The notes: generated from the letters alone by a model not told the origin. Positions 24,481-34,984 are shown, counted from the stretch's first letter. The stretch is 64,000 nucleotides of DNA from Paracoccus indicus (GCF_003056335.1 NZ_PYWA01000004.1:186001-250000); one strand, 5' to 3'. Numbers and translations are program-made.

Positions 24481-26682
24481 TTACAGGAAGCTTTGGGGGT
24501 CGATGTCCACCGACAGCCGCAGGTTGCTGGGCGGCTTGGCCAAGGCCAGCCAATCGGCGATGGCGCTTTGCAAGGGCGCCTGACGCGGGGCGCGGATCAG
24601 CATGCGCATCCGGTGACGCCCCCGCACACGCGCGATGGGTGCAGGCGCAGGCCCCCACAGCTCGGCCCCGGCCTGCGCCAGGGGGGCGGCAAGCGAGGCA
24701 AGGTGGCGGGCGAAATCGCTGACGACGCCAAGATCGGGATGCGACAGGATCACCCCCGCCAGTCGCCCGAAGGGAGGCATGCCGGCGGCCTGACGGCCCG
24801 CGGCCTCGGCGTCCCAAAAGCCCTCGTCCTGCCCCGAGAGGATCGCGCGGATCACCGCGTGGTCGGGCTGATGGGTCTGCAGCATCGCAACCCCGGGCGC
24901 CGCCCCCGATTGCCGCCCCGCGCGGCCCGCCACCTGCCGCATCAGCTGGAAGCTGCGTTCGGCGGCGCGCAGATCCGCGCCTTGCAGGCCCAGATCGGCG
25001 TCGATGACCCCCACCAGCGTCAAACGGCTGAAGTTATGCCCCTTGGCGACGATCTGGGTGCCGATGATGATGTCGGTATCGCCATCGGCGATCTGGGCGA
25101 TCGCCTCCTTCAGCGCGCGCGAGGAATGGAACAGGTCCGAGGACAGGACCGTCGCCTTGGCATCGGGAAAACGGGCGGCGACCTCTTCGGCGATGCGTTC
25201 GACGCCGGGACCGATGGGGGCCAGCTTGCCCTCGACCCCGCAGGATGGGCAGGCGGCGGGGATGGGGCGGGTCTCGCCGCATTGATGGCAGACTAGGCGG
25301 TTTTGGAAACGATGTTCGACCATCCGCGCGTCGCATTGGTGACAGCCGATCTGTTCCCCGCAAGCGCGGCACACCGTCACCGGCGCAAAGCCGCGGCGGT
25401 TCAGGAACATCAGCGATTGTTCGCCCTTGGCCAGCCGCGCCTGAACCTCGCGCTCCAATGTGGGCGAGATCCAGCGGCCCGGTTCCATCGCCTCGGCGCG
25501 CAGGTCGATGGCGGACATCTGCGGCAGCTCGGCCTCTCCGTATCGCGACCGCAGGTCCAGACGGGTGTATTTGCCGCTGGCCGCATTCACCCAGCTTTCA
25601 AGGCTGGGCGTCGCGGATGCCAGCACCACCTGCGACTTGTTGATCGAGGCCCGCAGCACCGCCATGTCGCGGGCGCTGTAGAAGACCACGTCCTCCTGCT
25701 TGTAGCTGCTGTCGTGTTCCTCATCGACGACGATCAGGCCCAGATCGGCGAAGGGCAGGAACAGCGCCGAACGGGCACCGACAACCAGCCCCACCTGGTT
25801 TGTACCGGCCATATGCCACAGGCGCCTGCGTTCGGTGCGGGTGATGCCACTGTGCCATTCGCCGGGGCGGGCGCCGAAACGCGCCTCGACCCGGTCCAGG
25901 AATTCCGATGACAGCGCGATCTCCGGCAACAGGACCAGCGCCTGACGGCCTTGGGCCAGACATTCCGCGACGGCTTCCAGATAGACCTCGGTCTTGCCGG
26001 ACCCCGTGACGCCACGCAGCAGGGTGGTGCCATAGCTGCGGGCGCGGATCTTGTCGCGCAGGGTGTCGGCGGCCTCTTGTTGATCGGCAGCCAGGGGCTT
26101 GCCCGGCATCATCGGGTCAAGGCGCGGATAGGGCAGATCGCGGGGCGCCTCGATTTCGGCCAAAGCACCTTGGGCAACCAGCCCCTTGACCACAGATGTC
26201 CCGACGCCCGCCAGCTGCGCCAGTTCGGACGCCGCGAAGCTGGCCCCGCCATGATCGGCCATGACCTGCAGGACGCGGGTCCGCGCCTCGGTCATGCGTT
26301 CGGGCTGACCCGATCCCGGCACGATCACCCGCCGCGCGGCGGGCGGCTGGTCCAGATCGGGCGCGCGCGTCGCCATGCGCAACATCAGGGGCAGCGGCGT
26401 CAGGGTGTAATCGGCGGCCCGCGTCAGGAAATCCAAAAAACCGGCCGAAAACGGCTGCGCGTCCAGCACGCGGGCCACGGGGCGCAGCTTGGCCAGGTCG
26501 AAATCGCCCAATCCCTCGCCCCAGACCAGCCCCAGCACGCGGCGCGGACCAAGCGGGACCAGCACCAGTTGGCCCTGTCGCACGCCGCCTTCGGGCGTCA
26601 GATAGTCCAGCACGCCCACCGGCTCGCAGGTCAGCACCGCGATCCGGTCGCGGGGGGCAAAGAAGGCGGGCGTATCCATCAT
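24481..26682 (-). CDS. priA: Primosomal protein N' (replication restart helicase PriA)
   Basis: A 733-residue superfamily 2 helicase of normal PriA length. The N-terminal 3'-DNA-binding domain (about 1-100) precedes Walker A GVTGSGKTEVYLE and the DEEH box in IVVDEEHDSSYKQ. Zinc ligands are seen in CRACGEQIGCHQC and CHQCGE...CPSCG. Motif GRAGR is in VAGRAGRQSGAAPG. It reloads the replisome at stalled forks. Three tandem start codons (GTG 26685, ATG 26682, ATG 26679) are possible; the first ATG is used. It is divergent from the transaldolase gene. Confidence 0.95.
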   Translation of the reverse strand: MMDTPAFFAPRDRIAVLTCEPVGVLDYLTPEGGVRQGQLVLVPLGPRRVLGLVWGEGLGDFDLAKLRPVARVLDAQPFSAGFLDFLTRAADYTLTPLPLMLRMATRAPDLDQPPAARRVIVPGSGQPERMTEARTRVLQVMADHGGASFAASELAQLAGVGTSVVKGLVAQGALAEIEAPRDLPYPRLDPMMPGKPLAADQQEAADTLRDKIRARSYGTTLLRGVTGSGKTEVYLEAVAECLAQGRQALVLLPEIALSSEFLDRVEARFGARPGEWHSGITRTERRRLWHMAGTNQVGLVVGARSALFLPFADLGLIVVDEEHDSSYKQEDVVFYSARDMAVLRASINKSQVVLASATPSLESWVNAASGKYTRLDLRSRYGEAELPQMSAIDLRAEAMEPGRWISPTLEREVQARLAKGEQSLMFLNRRGFAPVTVCRACGEQIGCHQCDARMVEHRFQNRLVCHQCGETRPIPAACPSCGVEGKLAPIGPGVERIAEEVAARFPDAKATVLSSDLFHSSRALKEAIAQIADGDTDIIIGTQIVAKGHNFSRLTLVGVIDADLGLQGADLRAAERSFQLMRQVAGRAGRQSGAAPGVAMLQTHQPDHAVIRAILSGQDEGFWDAEAAGRQAAGMPPFGRLAGVILSHPDLGVVSDFARHLASLAAPLAQAGAELWGPAPAPIARVRGRHRMRMLIRAPRQAPLQSAIADWLALAKPPSNLRLSVDIDPQSFL

Positions 26683-26801
26683 CACCCGCGATAACTACGC
26701 CCCCCCTGCGCGGTTGCAAGCCCCGCGGCGGGGGTTGTTTCCCTTTCCGCCCCGCGCCACATGTCGTATGACCTTGCTGAACCGTGTAAGAGGAGCCGGA
26801 C

Positions 26802-27455
26802 ATGAAATTCTTCGTCGATACCGCCGATGTCGCCGCGATCAAGGAACTGAACGATCTGGGCATGGTGGACGGTGTGACCACCAACCCCTCGCTGATCCTG
26901 AAGTCCGGCCGCGACATCGCCGAAGTCACCAAAGAGATCTGCGATCTGGTCGACGGCCCCGTCAGCGCCGAAGTGGTCGCCGAAAAGGCCGACGACATGA
27001 TCCGCGAAGGCAAGCACCTTGCCAAGATCGCGGAGAACATCACCGTCAAGGTGCCGCTGACCTGGGACGGCCTGAAGGCCTGCCGCGTGCTGTCGGACGA
27101 AGGCCACATGGTCAACGTGACCCTGTGCTTCACCGCCGCGCAGGCGCTTCTGGCCGCAAAGGCTGGCGCGACCTTCATCAGCCCCTTCATCGGCCGCCTG
27201 GACGATATCAACCTGGACGGGATGGAGCTGATCGCCGACATCCGCGAGATCTATGACAACTACGGCTACGAGACCGAGATTCTGGCCGCATCCATCCGCA
27301 GCGTGAACCACATCGTCGATGCCGCCAAGATCGGTGCCGACGTGATCACCGCGCCCCCCGCCGTCATCAAGGCGATGGCGAACCACGTCTTGACCGACAA
27401 GGGTCTGGCGCAGTTCAATGCCGATTGGGCACAGACCGGTCAGAAGATCGGCTGA
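26802..27455 (+). CDS. Transaldolase, short fructose-6-phosphate aldolase-like type
   Basis: A 217-residue single-domain TIM barrel. [18 protein letters not shown] and [14 protein letters not shown] are the family N-terminus, and the Schiff-base Lys lies in [11 protein letters not shown]. Such short transaldolases (about 215-220 residues) work in the non-oxidative pentose phosphate pathway; some act as fructose-6-phosphate aldolases, and sequence alone does not separate the two here. AGAGGAG stands 6 bp before the ATG. DUF484 and xerC follow on the same strand, an order common in Rhodobacterales. Confidence 0.92.
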   Translation: MKFFVDTADVAAIKELNDLGMVDGVTTNPSLILKSGRDIAEVTKEICDLVDGPVSAEVVAEKADDMIREGKHLAKIAENITVKVPLTWDGLKACRVLSDEGHMVNVTLCFTAAQALLAAKAGATFISPFIGRLDDINLDGMELIADIREIYDNYGYETEILAASIRSVNHIVDAAKIGADVITAPPAVIKAMANHVLTDKGLAQFNADWAQTGQKIG

Positions 27456-27486
27456 TCAAAAGAACGGGCGACAAGGGGGCAAGCGC

Positions 27487-28163
27487 ATGAGCGACGGTCT
27501 GGAACAGGACATCCGTGACAGGCTGCTGGCCAGCCCTCAGGATCTGCTGGCGGACCGCGATGTCATGCGCGCCCTTGTCGCCACCCACGAAGCCGAGACC
27601 GGTGACAATGTCATCGACATCCGCGGCCGTGCCATGCAGGCACTGGAGGCGCGGCTGAACCGCCTTGAAGCGACGCATGAAAGCGTGATCGCCGCCGCCT
27701 ATGACAACCAGTCCGGCGTGGCGATCGTGCATCGCGCCGTGCTGGCGCTGATGGAATCCGACGACATGGCCGATCTGATCGGCCGCCTGCAATCCGACAT
27801 CGCCCCTCTGCTGCGGATCGAAACCCTGCGCCTGGTGGTCGAGGGAACCGGCGGGCCGCAATGGCCAGAAGACACGCTGATCACCCCCGAAGGCGCAATC
27901 GACAGCATCATCCAGGCCGGACGCCGCACCCCGCGCGGCGATGACATCGTCCTGCGCCCGGCGCTTGTCCTGACCCGTCCCTTGCACGGTCGCACGGTCG
28001 GGTCCGAGGCGCTGCTGCCATTGGATCTGGGCGCGGGGATGCCGCGCGCCATCCTGCTGATGGGCAGCGCCGATGCCAGCCGCTTCATGCCCGCGCATGG
28101 CACCGACCTGCTGCGCTTCTTCGCGCAGGTTTTCCGGATGGTCCTGCTGGACCGCCTGAAACG

Positions 28164-28167
<4 letters not shown>
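27487..28167 (+). CDS. DUF484 family protein (GAF-like)
   Basis: A 226-residue protein matching DUF484. The N-terminal helical lead (IRDRLLASPQDLLADRDVMRALV) is followed by GDNVIDIRGRAMQALEARLNRLEATHESVI and a GAF-like domain. It is usually encoded directly upstream of xerC, as here; its stop overlaps the xerC ATG (ATGA). The role is not established; the pairing suggests a link to XerC-mediated chromosome dimer resolution (inference). Confidence 0.9.
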
Positions 28168-29096
<929 letters not shown>

Positions 29097-29153
29097 ACCC
29101 GTGCCACATGGGCGGCGTTGTCCAGACAACATGTTGAAAAGAAGGCTTTCAGG

Positions 29154-29729
29154 ATGACCAACCACGCGATCTTCGACCGCCCCCTGGGCGTCAATCCGCC
29201 CCCCGGATACGATCAGGCCATCTTCGGCATGGGCTGCTATTGGGGTGTGGAACGCCTGTTCTGGCAGCAGAACGGCATCTGGCTGACCGAGGTCGGCTTT
29301 GCCGGCGGCGATGTCCAGAACCCGACCTATGAACAGGTCAAGCGCGGCGATACCGGCCATGCCGAGGTCGTGCGGATTATCTATGACAGCTCGCTGATCA
29401 GCTATGACCATCTGCTGCAGCTGTTCTGGGAAAACCACGATCCGACGCAGGGCGACCGGCAGGGCAACGACATGGGCAACCAGTATCGCAGCCTGATCAT
29501 GACCTTTTCCGAAAGCCAGGAAGCCGCTGCCGAGGCATCCAAGGCCGATTACAACAACCGCCTGGCCGTGCAGGGTTTCCCCGAGATCACGACCGCCATC
29601 ATCCCCGCCGGACCCTTCTGGCCCGCCCATGAGGCCCATCAGCAATACCTGGAAAAGAACCCCGAGGGTTATTGCGGCCTCAAGGGGACGGGGGTAGAGG
29701 CCTCCATGCCCAACCCGGATCCGATCTGA
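29154..29729 (+). CDS. msrA: Peptide-methionine (S)-S-oxide reductase MsrA
   Basis: A 191-residue enzyme with the active-site Cys in FGMGCYWGVERLFW and the conserved TEVGFAGGDVQNPTYEQV and TGHAEVVRI motifs. It reduces the S-epimer of methionine sulfoxide in proteins and free methionine in the cytoplasm. The C-terminal EGYCGLKGTG carries a likely resolving Cys. The ATG at 29154 has AGG immediately upstream. The stop and the next start share a base (TGATG), so prmA is probably co-translated. Confidence 0.94.
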   Translation: MTNHAIFDRPLGVNPPPGYDQAIFGMGCYWGVERLFWQQNGIWLTEVGFAGGDVQNPTYEQVKRGDTGHAEVVRIIYDSSLISYDHLLQLFWENHDPTQGDRQGNDMGNQYRSLIMTFSESQEAAAEASKADYNNRLAVQGFPEITTAIIPAGPFWPAHEAHQQYLEKNPEGYCGLKGTGVEASMPNPDPI

Positions 29730-30598
29730 TGCCCACATATACCGCACTGACCCACCTGCAAGGCCGCGAGGCCGCCGAAGACCTGGCCGAGGCCTGCGAG
29801 GATCTGACCCCGGAACCCGTCGGCACAGGTGTCTTCGAGATCGAGGACGGTTCCGAACGGTGGGAGGTCGGCGTCTATTTCACCGAGACCCCCGATGAGA
29901 TCGCGCTGGCCCTGCTGGCCGCGGCCCATGGTGCCAACCCCTTCGTCATCTCGGAACTGCCCGAGGTGGATTGGGTCGCTCATGTCCGCCGCGAACTGAC
30001 CCCCGTGCATGCGGGCCGCTTCTATGTCCACGGCAGCCACAGCGCCGACGACATTCCCGAAGGCGTCGAGCCTTTGTGGATCGAGGCCGCCATGGCCTTC
30101 GGCACCGGCCATCACAACACAACCAAGGGCTGTCTGGAAGCGCTGGACCGCTTGGAGACCGAGGGCTTCAAGGCCACGCGCATCGCCGACATCGGCTGCG
30201 GCACTGCCGTTCTGGGCATGGGCGCCGCGCGTCTGTGGCAGGTGACGGTGCTGGCCAGCGACATCGACCCGGTCGCCGTCGACACGGCCGCGGCCAATGC
30301 CATCGCAAACGGTCTGGACGGGCGCGTCGTCTGCATGGAGGCCGCGGGCTTCGATCATCCGATGCTGGAACAGGCAGCACCCTATGATCTGGTGCTGGCC
30401 AACATCCTTAAGCAGCCGCTGATCGATCTGGCGGGCGACATGGCCCGCAACGTCGCGCCTCAGGGCAAGATCATCCTGTCGGGCATCCTGACCACGCAGG
30501 CCGATGATGTGGTTCAGGCGTATGGCAAGACCGGCTTCACGCTGGACCGCCGTGACGATCAGGGCGACTGGACGACGCTGGTCCTGACCCGCAACTGA
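29729..30598 (+). CDS. prmA: Ribosomal protein L11 methyltransferase-like protein
   Basis: A 289-residue class I SAM methyltransferase. A small N-terminal domain (about 1-110) is followed by AFGTGHHNTTKGCLEAL, the SAM motif DIGCGTAVLGMGAARL and the post-I acid in LASDIDPVAV. NILKQPLIDL stands at the catalytic Nxxx position normally written NILA in PrmA. PrmA trimethylates L11; function is by family. The start overlaps the msrA stop, and a strong terminator follows. Confidence 0.9.
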   Translation: MPTYTALTHLQGREAAEDLAEACEDLTPEPVGTGVFEIEDGSERWEVGVYFTETPDEIALALLAAAHGANPFVISELPEVDWVAHVRRELTPVHAGRFYVHGSHSADDIPEGVEPLWIEAAMAFGTGHHNTTKGCLEALDRLETEGFKATRIADIGCGTAVLGMGAARLWQVTVLASDIDPVAVDTAAANAIANGLDGRVVCMEAAGFDHPMLEQAAPYDLVLANILKQPLIDLAGDMARNVAPQGKIILSGILTTQADDVVQAYGKTGFTLDRRDDQGDWTTLVLTRN

Positions 30599-30624
30599 TC
30601 CCGCCCGACCTGAAGACATGAAAA

Positions 30625-30654
30625 AACCCCCGCGAGCCTCGGCTTTCGGGGGTT
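30625..30654 (-). terminator. Rho-independent terminator between prmA and the DUF1127 gene
   Basis: Stem AACCCCCG (30625-30632) with CGGGGGTT (30647-30654), loop 14 nt. On the minus strand the stem is followed by a run of T residues (six A on the plus strand at 30621-30626), so it is a good terminator for the DUF1127 gene. On the plus strand a T-containing stretch also follows, so it may end prmA as well. Confidence 0.82.
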
Positions 30655-30680
30655 CGTTCGTCTTGGGAAGGGCAGTGGCT

Positions 30681-30875
30681 TCAGAAGCCGCGCGCAATCC
30701 GCTCGATGTCGCCACGGCATAGACCGATATCGTCCAGCTCGCGGTCGGACAGGCGGCTCAGCTCGCGACGGGTCACGCGGGTATCGTTCCATGCGCCCAG
30801 CAGCGAGATGATGTGCGCGACGATGTTGCCCACGCCTCCGACAGCCACGCTGCGGTTCGTTTCGATCGTCGTCAT
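30681..30875 (-). CDS. DUF1127 domain-containing small protein
   Basis: A 64-residue protein with an N-terminal hydrophobic or amphipathic stretch (NIVAHIISLLGAWNDTR) and the DUF1127 motif RELSRLSDRELDDIGLCRGDIERIA. These small Arg-rich proteins are abundant in alphaproteobacteria; some take part in phosphate or carbon control and in small-RNA and mRNA turnover. The specific role here is unknown. AGGTG stands 5 bp before the ATG, and a strong terminator follows. It is a single-gene unit with a 189-bp upstream gap. Confidence 0.92.
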   Translation of the reverse strand: MTTIETNRSVAVGGVGNIVAHIISLLGAWNDTRVTRRELSRLSDRELDDIGLCRGDIERIARGF

Positions 30876-31064
30876 CTTATCACCTGTTTTCAGATTGCCC
30901 TTTCATCGGGCAGTTTTCGGATAGACAGGAGATAATTCGGGCAGACCGCGAAGAGTAGCCGTGAAAGGGGCATTACCGCTATGCGATGGCTGCAACAGCA
31001 ATGGGTAATTTCGTTGCCGAAATGTCGCAAATCCCGTGTATGGGCCGGTCGTCGTCAGGTTGCC

Positions 31065-31784
31065 CTAGCGCCAATCGCCCAGACCCGCCTGCCACAGCGC
31101 CAGCGCAGCGACCGCAGCCGTATCGGCCCGCAGAATTCGCGGCCCCAAGCTGACCGGCGTGACGAAGGGCAGCGACCGCAGCCGCTTGCGCTCGGCCACG
31201 GAAAAGCCGCCCTCGGGACCGATCAGGATGGCCCAGGGGCCGCCCTGCAACCCGGCCAGAGTCTGCGCGGGACCGGCCAGCGCCTCATCCGCCCAGAGGA
31301 TCCGGCGTGTCTCGTCCCACCCGTCCAGCAGGCGCGACAGCGGCGTCAGATCATCGACGGGCGGGACATAGGTGCCGCCGCATTGCTCGGCGGCCTCGAT
31401 GGCATGGGCCTGCAGGCGGTCCTGGCGGATGCGTTCGGAATTCGTGTGATCGGTCTGCACGGGCAGGATGCGGGCCGCGCCCATCTCGGCGGCCTTTTCG
31501 ACGATGAAATCGGTCCGCGCCTTCTTGATGGGGGCAAAGCACAGCCACAGGTCGGGCGGGTCCTGCTGGGGGGCCGACTGTTCCACCGGCGTGACGCTGC
31601 CGCCGCGCTTGCCGACCTGTTCCAGTTCCGCCAGCCATTCGCCATCGCGCCCGTTGAAGACCCGGACCCGGTCGCCCGGCTTCTGGCGCATGACGCCCGA
31701 CAGGTAATGCGCCTGTCCCTGTTCCAGCGGGACGGGTTGTCCAGCGGCCAAGGGGTGATCTATGTAAAGTCTGATTTTCGCCAT
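31065..31784 (-). CDS. rsmE: 16S rRNA (uracil(1498)-N(3))-methyltransferase RsmE
   Basis: A 239-residue SPOUT methyltransferase. It begins MAKIRLYIDHPL, has a PUA-like N-terminal domain (QAHYLSGVMRQKPGDRV) and the knotted SAM site LIGPEGGFSVAERK and SLGPRILRADTAAVAAL. It methylates U1498 of 16S rRNA. The ATG at 31784 is the normal family start, although the frame continues much further upstream. The start is only 15 bp from the divergent ubiA start, and I see no Shine-Dalgarno sequence. Confidence 0.93.
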   Translation of the reverse strand: MAKIRLYIDHPLAAGQPVPLEQGQAHYLSGVMRQKPGDRVRVFNGRDGEWLAELEQVGKRGGSVTPVEQSAPQQDPPDLWLCFAPIKKARTDFIVEKAAEMGAARILPVQTDHTNSERIRQDRLQAHAIEAAEQCGGTYVPPVDDLTPLSRLLDGWDETRRILWADEALAGPAQTLAGLQGGPWAILIGPEGGFSVAERKRLRSLPFVTPVSLGPRILRADTAAVAALALWQAGLGDWR

Positions 31785-31799
31785 GATGGGTGCGACGCT

Positions 31800-32738
31800 A
31801 TGCAAAGCCAGACCGAAAGGCCAGATGCCGTCATCGACGCGCCCAAGGGAAATTGGGTGGACCGATATGCCCCGCCGCGAACACGCCCCTGGCTGCGCAT
31901 GTCGCGCGCCGACCGCCCCATCGGGACATGGCTGCTGCTGCTGCCCTGCTGGTGGGGGGTCGGCCTTGCGATGATGACCGATGCGCCCCGCTGGTTCGAC
32001 CTGTGGATCGCGCTGGCCTGCGCCATCGGGGCTTTCGTCATGCGCGGCGCGGGCTGCACCTGGAACGACATCACCGACCGCGACATCGACGCGCAGGTGG
32101 CGCGGACGCGGTCGCGGCCCCTGCCCTCGGGTCAGGTATCGTTGCGGGGAGCCTATGTCTGGCTGGCGCTGCAAGGGCTGGTCGGGCTGGCGATCCTTTT
32201 GACGCTTGGACAGGCGGCGGTCTGGATGGGGGTGGCCTCGCTGGTCCTGGTGGCGATCTATCCCTTTGCCAAGCGCTTCACCTGGTGGCCGCAGATCTTC
32301 CTGGGGCTGGCCTTCAACTGGGGCGTGATGCTGGCCTATGCCGCGCATATGGGCCGGGTGGATGTGGCACCGGTCGTTGCTTGGCTGGGTGCGATCGCCT
32401 GGACGATCTTCTACGACACCATCTATGCCCATCAGGACGCCGAGGATGACGCCATGATCGGCGTTAAATCCACCGCGCGGCTGTTCGGCGACAACAGCCC
32501 CCGCATCCTTGCGGGCTTTGCCATTCTGACCGTCGTCGTGCTGGGCTTGGCCACGGCCCTTCCCGGTCGCAATCTGTTGATTGCCTGGACGGGACTGGCC
32601 GGTTTCGCCGCCCATCTGGCATGGCAGCTGAAGAAATTCGAACCCGATCAAGGGGATGTCTGCCTGCGGCTCTTCCGGTCGAACCGCGATGCGGGGCTGA
32701 TCCTTGCGCTGTTTCTTGCCGTGGCCGGTCTGGCCTGA
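31800..32738 (+). CDS. ubiA: 4-hydroxybenzoate octaprenyltransferase UbiA
   Basis: A 312-residue polytopic prenyltransferase with both Asp-rich motifs: NDITDRDID after the second helix and HQDAEDDAMIG after the sixth. Around eight hydrophobic helices are visible (for example LVGLAILLTLGQAAVWMG). It attaches the polyprenyl tail to 4-hydroxybenzoate in ubiquinone synthesis at the inner membrane. It is divergent from rsmE, with 15 bp between start codons and no evident ribosome-binding site. A hairpin follows its stop. Confidence 0.94.
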   Translation: MQSQTERPDAVIDAPKGNWVDRYAPPRTRPWLRMSRADRPIGTWLLLLPCWWGVGLAMMTDAPRWFDLWIALACAIGAFVMRGAGCTWNDITDRDIDAQVARTRSRPLPSGQVSLRGAYVWLALQGLVGLAILLTLGQAAVWMGVASLVLVAIYPFAKRFTWWPQIFLGLAFNWGVMLAYAAHMGRVDVAPVVAWLGAIAWTIFYDTIYAHQDAEDDAMIGVKSTARLFGDNSPRILAGFAILTVVVLGLATALPGRNLLIAWTGLAGFAAHLAWQLKKFEPDQGDVCLRLFRSNRDAGLILALFLAVAGLA

Positions 32739-32762
32739 TTGCGCCACGGGGGTGCGGGGGCT

Positions 32763-32795
32763 AAACCTTGCAGGCTTGCAACAGCCCAAGGTTTT
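32763..32795 (+). terminator. Leader hairpin overlapping the ribosome-binding site of the OmpA-family gene
   Basis: AAACCTTG (32763-32770) pairs with CAAGGTTT (32787-32794), and inside it GGCT (32773-32776) pairs with AGCC (32783-32786), leaving only a 2-nt bulge and a 6-nt loop. The 3' arm holds AAGG (32788-32791), the only ribosome-binding site before the ATG at 32801, and runs into TTTT. It can therefore act as the ubiA terminator, as a translational lock on the next gene, or both. Confidence 0.6.
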
Positions 32796-32800
32796 CACGC

Positions 32801-34984
32801 ATGGCATCCTCGCGCAGCCGGTTTTCGACCACATTGGCAACCCTTCTGGTCCTTGGCGGGGCGGGTGGCCTGTGCTGGGTCGGCGCCGAAGCAGCCGCGA
32901 CATTCATCGAGGAACGCGCCGCCCAGGATGTCGGCCTGGCCCTGCGCAGCGCCGGATATGACTGGGCGCAGGTATCCACCGACGGTCTGCGCGTCCAGCT
33001 GACCGGCACCGCCCCCACCGAGGTCGAGCGGTTCCGCGCCATGACCCAGGCCGCCGGCGTGGTCGATGTCAGCCGCATCGTCGACCAGATGACCGTCGCC
33101 TCGGTCGAGGCGATGACGCCCCCCGACTTCAAGGTCGAGATGCTGAGCAACGATCAGGGCATCTCGCTGATCGGGCTGGTGCCTGCCGCCACCGACCGCG
33201 TTGCCATGGTCCGCGGGCTGCAGGGCGATGCCCCCGACGATCAGGTGACCGATCTGCTGGAAACCGCCGATTATGACGTGCCCGAGTTGTGGCAGGCCTC
33301 GGTCGATTTCGGGATCGAGGCGGCGCGCATGACCGAACAGGCCAAGGTCTCGATCGAGCCGGGGCTGGTCGTCGTCGCAGCCCTTGCCAAGGACCGTGAG
33401 GACAAGGGCCGGCTGGAGGCCGCGCTGCGTGACGCCCTGCCCCAGGGCGTGCGGCTGCAGACCAGCATCTCGGCCCCGCGTCCGGTGATCGCGCCCTTCA
33501 CGCTGCGTTTTGCGCTGGATGACAAGGGCGCGCGTTTCGATGCCTGCGCCGCCGATGACGACGCCGCACGCGACCGCATCATCAAGGCCGCCCGCACCGC
33601 CGGGCTGGAAGGCGGCGCCGATTGCACGCTTGGGCTTGGCGCGCCCTCGCCCGAATGGGGCACCGCCGCCGAGGCCGCGATTATGGCTGTCGGTCAGCTG
33701 GGCGCGGGTCAGGTGACCCTCTCGGATGCGGATGTGGCGCTGGTCGTGCCCGACGGCGTGGACCCCGACCGCTTCGACGCCGCCGCGGGCGAATTGGAAC
33801 AGGCGCTGCCGCAGGGATTCTCGCTCAAGGCGGTGCTGGAGAAGGCCCGCCCCAAGGACATGGGCCCCGCTACCTTCGAGGCGACTCTGACCGAAACCGG
33901 CAGCCTGTCGATGAAGGGCCGCATCGCCGATCAGCAGATGCGCGAGGCCGTGGACAGTTTCGCCACCTCGCGCTTCGACGTGACCCAAAGCGGGCTGCGC
34001 AGCGACCCCAATGTGCCGGGCGGCTGGACCGTCCGCGTCGTTGCCGCCCTTGAGGCGATGGACGCCCTGCAATCGGGCAGCGTCCGCGTGACCCCCGACC
34101 TGCTGCAGATCAGCGGCATGTCGGGTGACCCCAATGCCACGGACCATGCGGCGGCGCTGCTGTCGGAACGCCTGGGGGCCGGGGCGCGCTATTCGCTGGC
34201 CATCGGCTATGACCGCAGGCTGGACCCCTCGCTTGGCCTGCCCGATGGTGACGAATGCGTGGCGCGGCTGAACACCGTCATGTCCGAAAGCGAGATCGGC
34301 TTCGAACCCAGCAGCAGTGCGATTGCCGGCGACCCCGCCCCGACGCTGGATCGTCTGGCGCAAGCCATGTCCGAATGCGCCGAATTCCAGATCGAGGCGG
34401 GTGGGCATACCGATGCGCAGGGGTCGGAAGGGTTCAATGCCGAACTGTCGCGCGGGCGGGCGCAGGCCATCGTCGCGGCCATGAAGGACGCCGGCATCGA
34501 TGTCACCAATGTCACCTCGCGCGGGTATGGCGAAAGCCAGCCCATCGCCACCAACGACACCGAGGCGGGCCGCGAGGCGAACCGCCGGATCGAGTTCCGC
34601 CTGCTGTCCCCCCACCCGGTCCGCAGCGAGGCCTTGGTCACCCCCGCCGCCATCGCAGGCATCACCGGCCAGCAGCAGCCCGTAGAAACGCCCAAGGCCG
34701 CATCCGCCATGCAGGGACCCAACCTGCCGCCGGTGCAGGGCCCGAACCTGCCCGCGCGACCCGCGCAGATGCAGGGGCCGCAGCTGCCCCGCAGCAACGA
34801 TGGTTCCGGCATGGTGCCGATGACGGTCGGCGTCAGCGAGGAATTCGAGTCTCTGGACGCGCGCGAGGAAAACCTTAGGGTGCCCGTGCAGACCCCCGAC
34901 GCCGATACGCCGCGTCCGGGTCCGCGCCCCGAAGATGTGGCCGAACGGGCCGCGAACCTCGAAGACGAAGCGAAGACCGAATGA
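32801..34984 (+). CDS. OmpA-family protein with BON-like repeats and Pro/Gln-rich tail
   Basis: A 727-residue protein. An N-terminal membrane anchor or signal (TTLATLLVLGGAGGLCWVGA) precedes about 450 residues of repeated alpha/beta units that resemble BON domains (first one DGLRVQLTGTAPTEVERF). A C-terminal OmpA peptidoglycan-binding domain follows (IEAGGHTDAQGSEGFNAELS, RGYGESQPIATNDT, REANRRIEFRL). The tail has three QGPxLP repeats and ends in a charged stretch. It probably links the inner membrane or periplasm to peptidoglycan. Its stop overlaps the start of the coiled-coil gene (ATGA). Confidence 0.85.
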   Translation: MASSRSRFSTTLATLLVLGGAGGLCWVGAEAAATFIEERAAQDVGLALRSAGYDWAQVSTDGLRVQLTGTAPTEVERFRAMTQAAGVVDVSRIVDQMTVASVEAMTPPDFKVEMLSNDQGISLIGLVPAATDRVAMVRGLQGDAPDDQVTDLLETADYDVPELWQASVDFGIEAARMTEQAKVSIEPGLVVVAALAKDREDKGRLEAALRDALPQGVRLQTSISAPRPVIAPFTLRFALDDKGARFDACAADDDAARDRIIKAARTAGLEGGADCTLGLGAPSPEWGTAAEAAIMAVGQLGAGQVTLSDADVALVVPDGVDPDRFDAAAGELEQALPQGFSLKAVLEKARPKDMGPATFEATLTETGSLSMKGRIADQQMREAVDSFATSRFDVTQSGLRSDPNVPGGWTVRVVAALEAMDALQSGSVRVTPDLLQISGMSGDPNATDHAAALLSERLGAGARYSLAIGYDRRLDPSLGLPDGDECVARLNTVMSESEIGFEPSSSAIAGDPAPTLDRLAQAMSECAEFQIEAGGHTDAQGSEGFNAELSRGRAQAIVAAMKDAGIDVTNVTSRGYGESQPIATNDTEAGREANRRIEFRLLSPHPVRSEALVTPAAIAGITGQQQPVETPKAASAMQGPNLPPVQGPNLPARPAQMQGPQLPRSNDGSGMVPMTVGVSEEFESLDAREENLRVPVQTPDADTPRPGPRPEDVAERAANLEDEAKTE

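Noticed and set aside
30876..31064. A small RNA in the gap between the DUF1127 and rsmE genes
   Set aside because: DUF1127 genes in relatives can be linked to stress small RNAs, but I see no CCUCCUCCC-type loop or separate terminator here.
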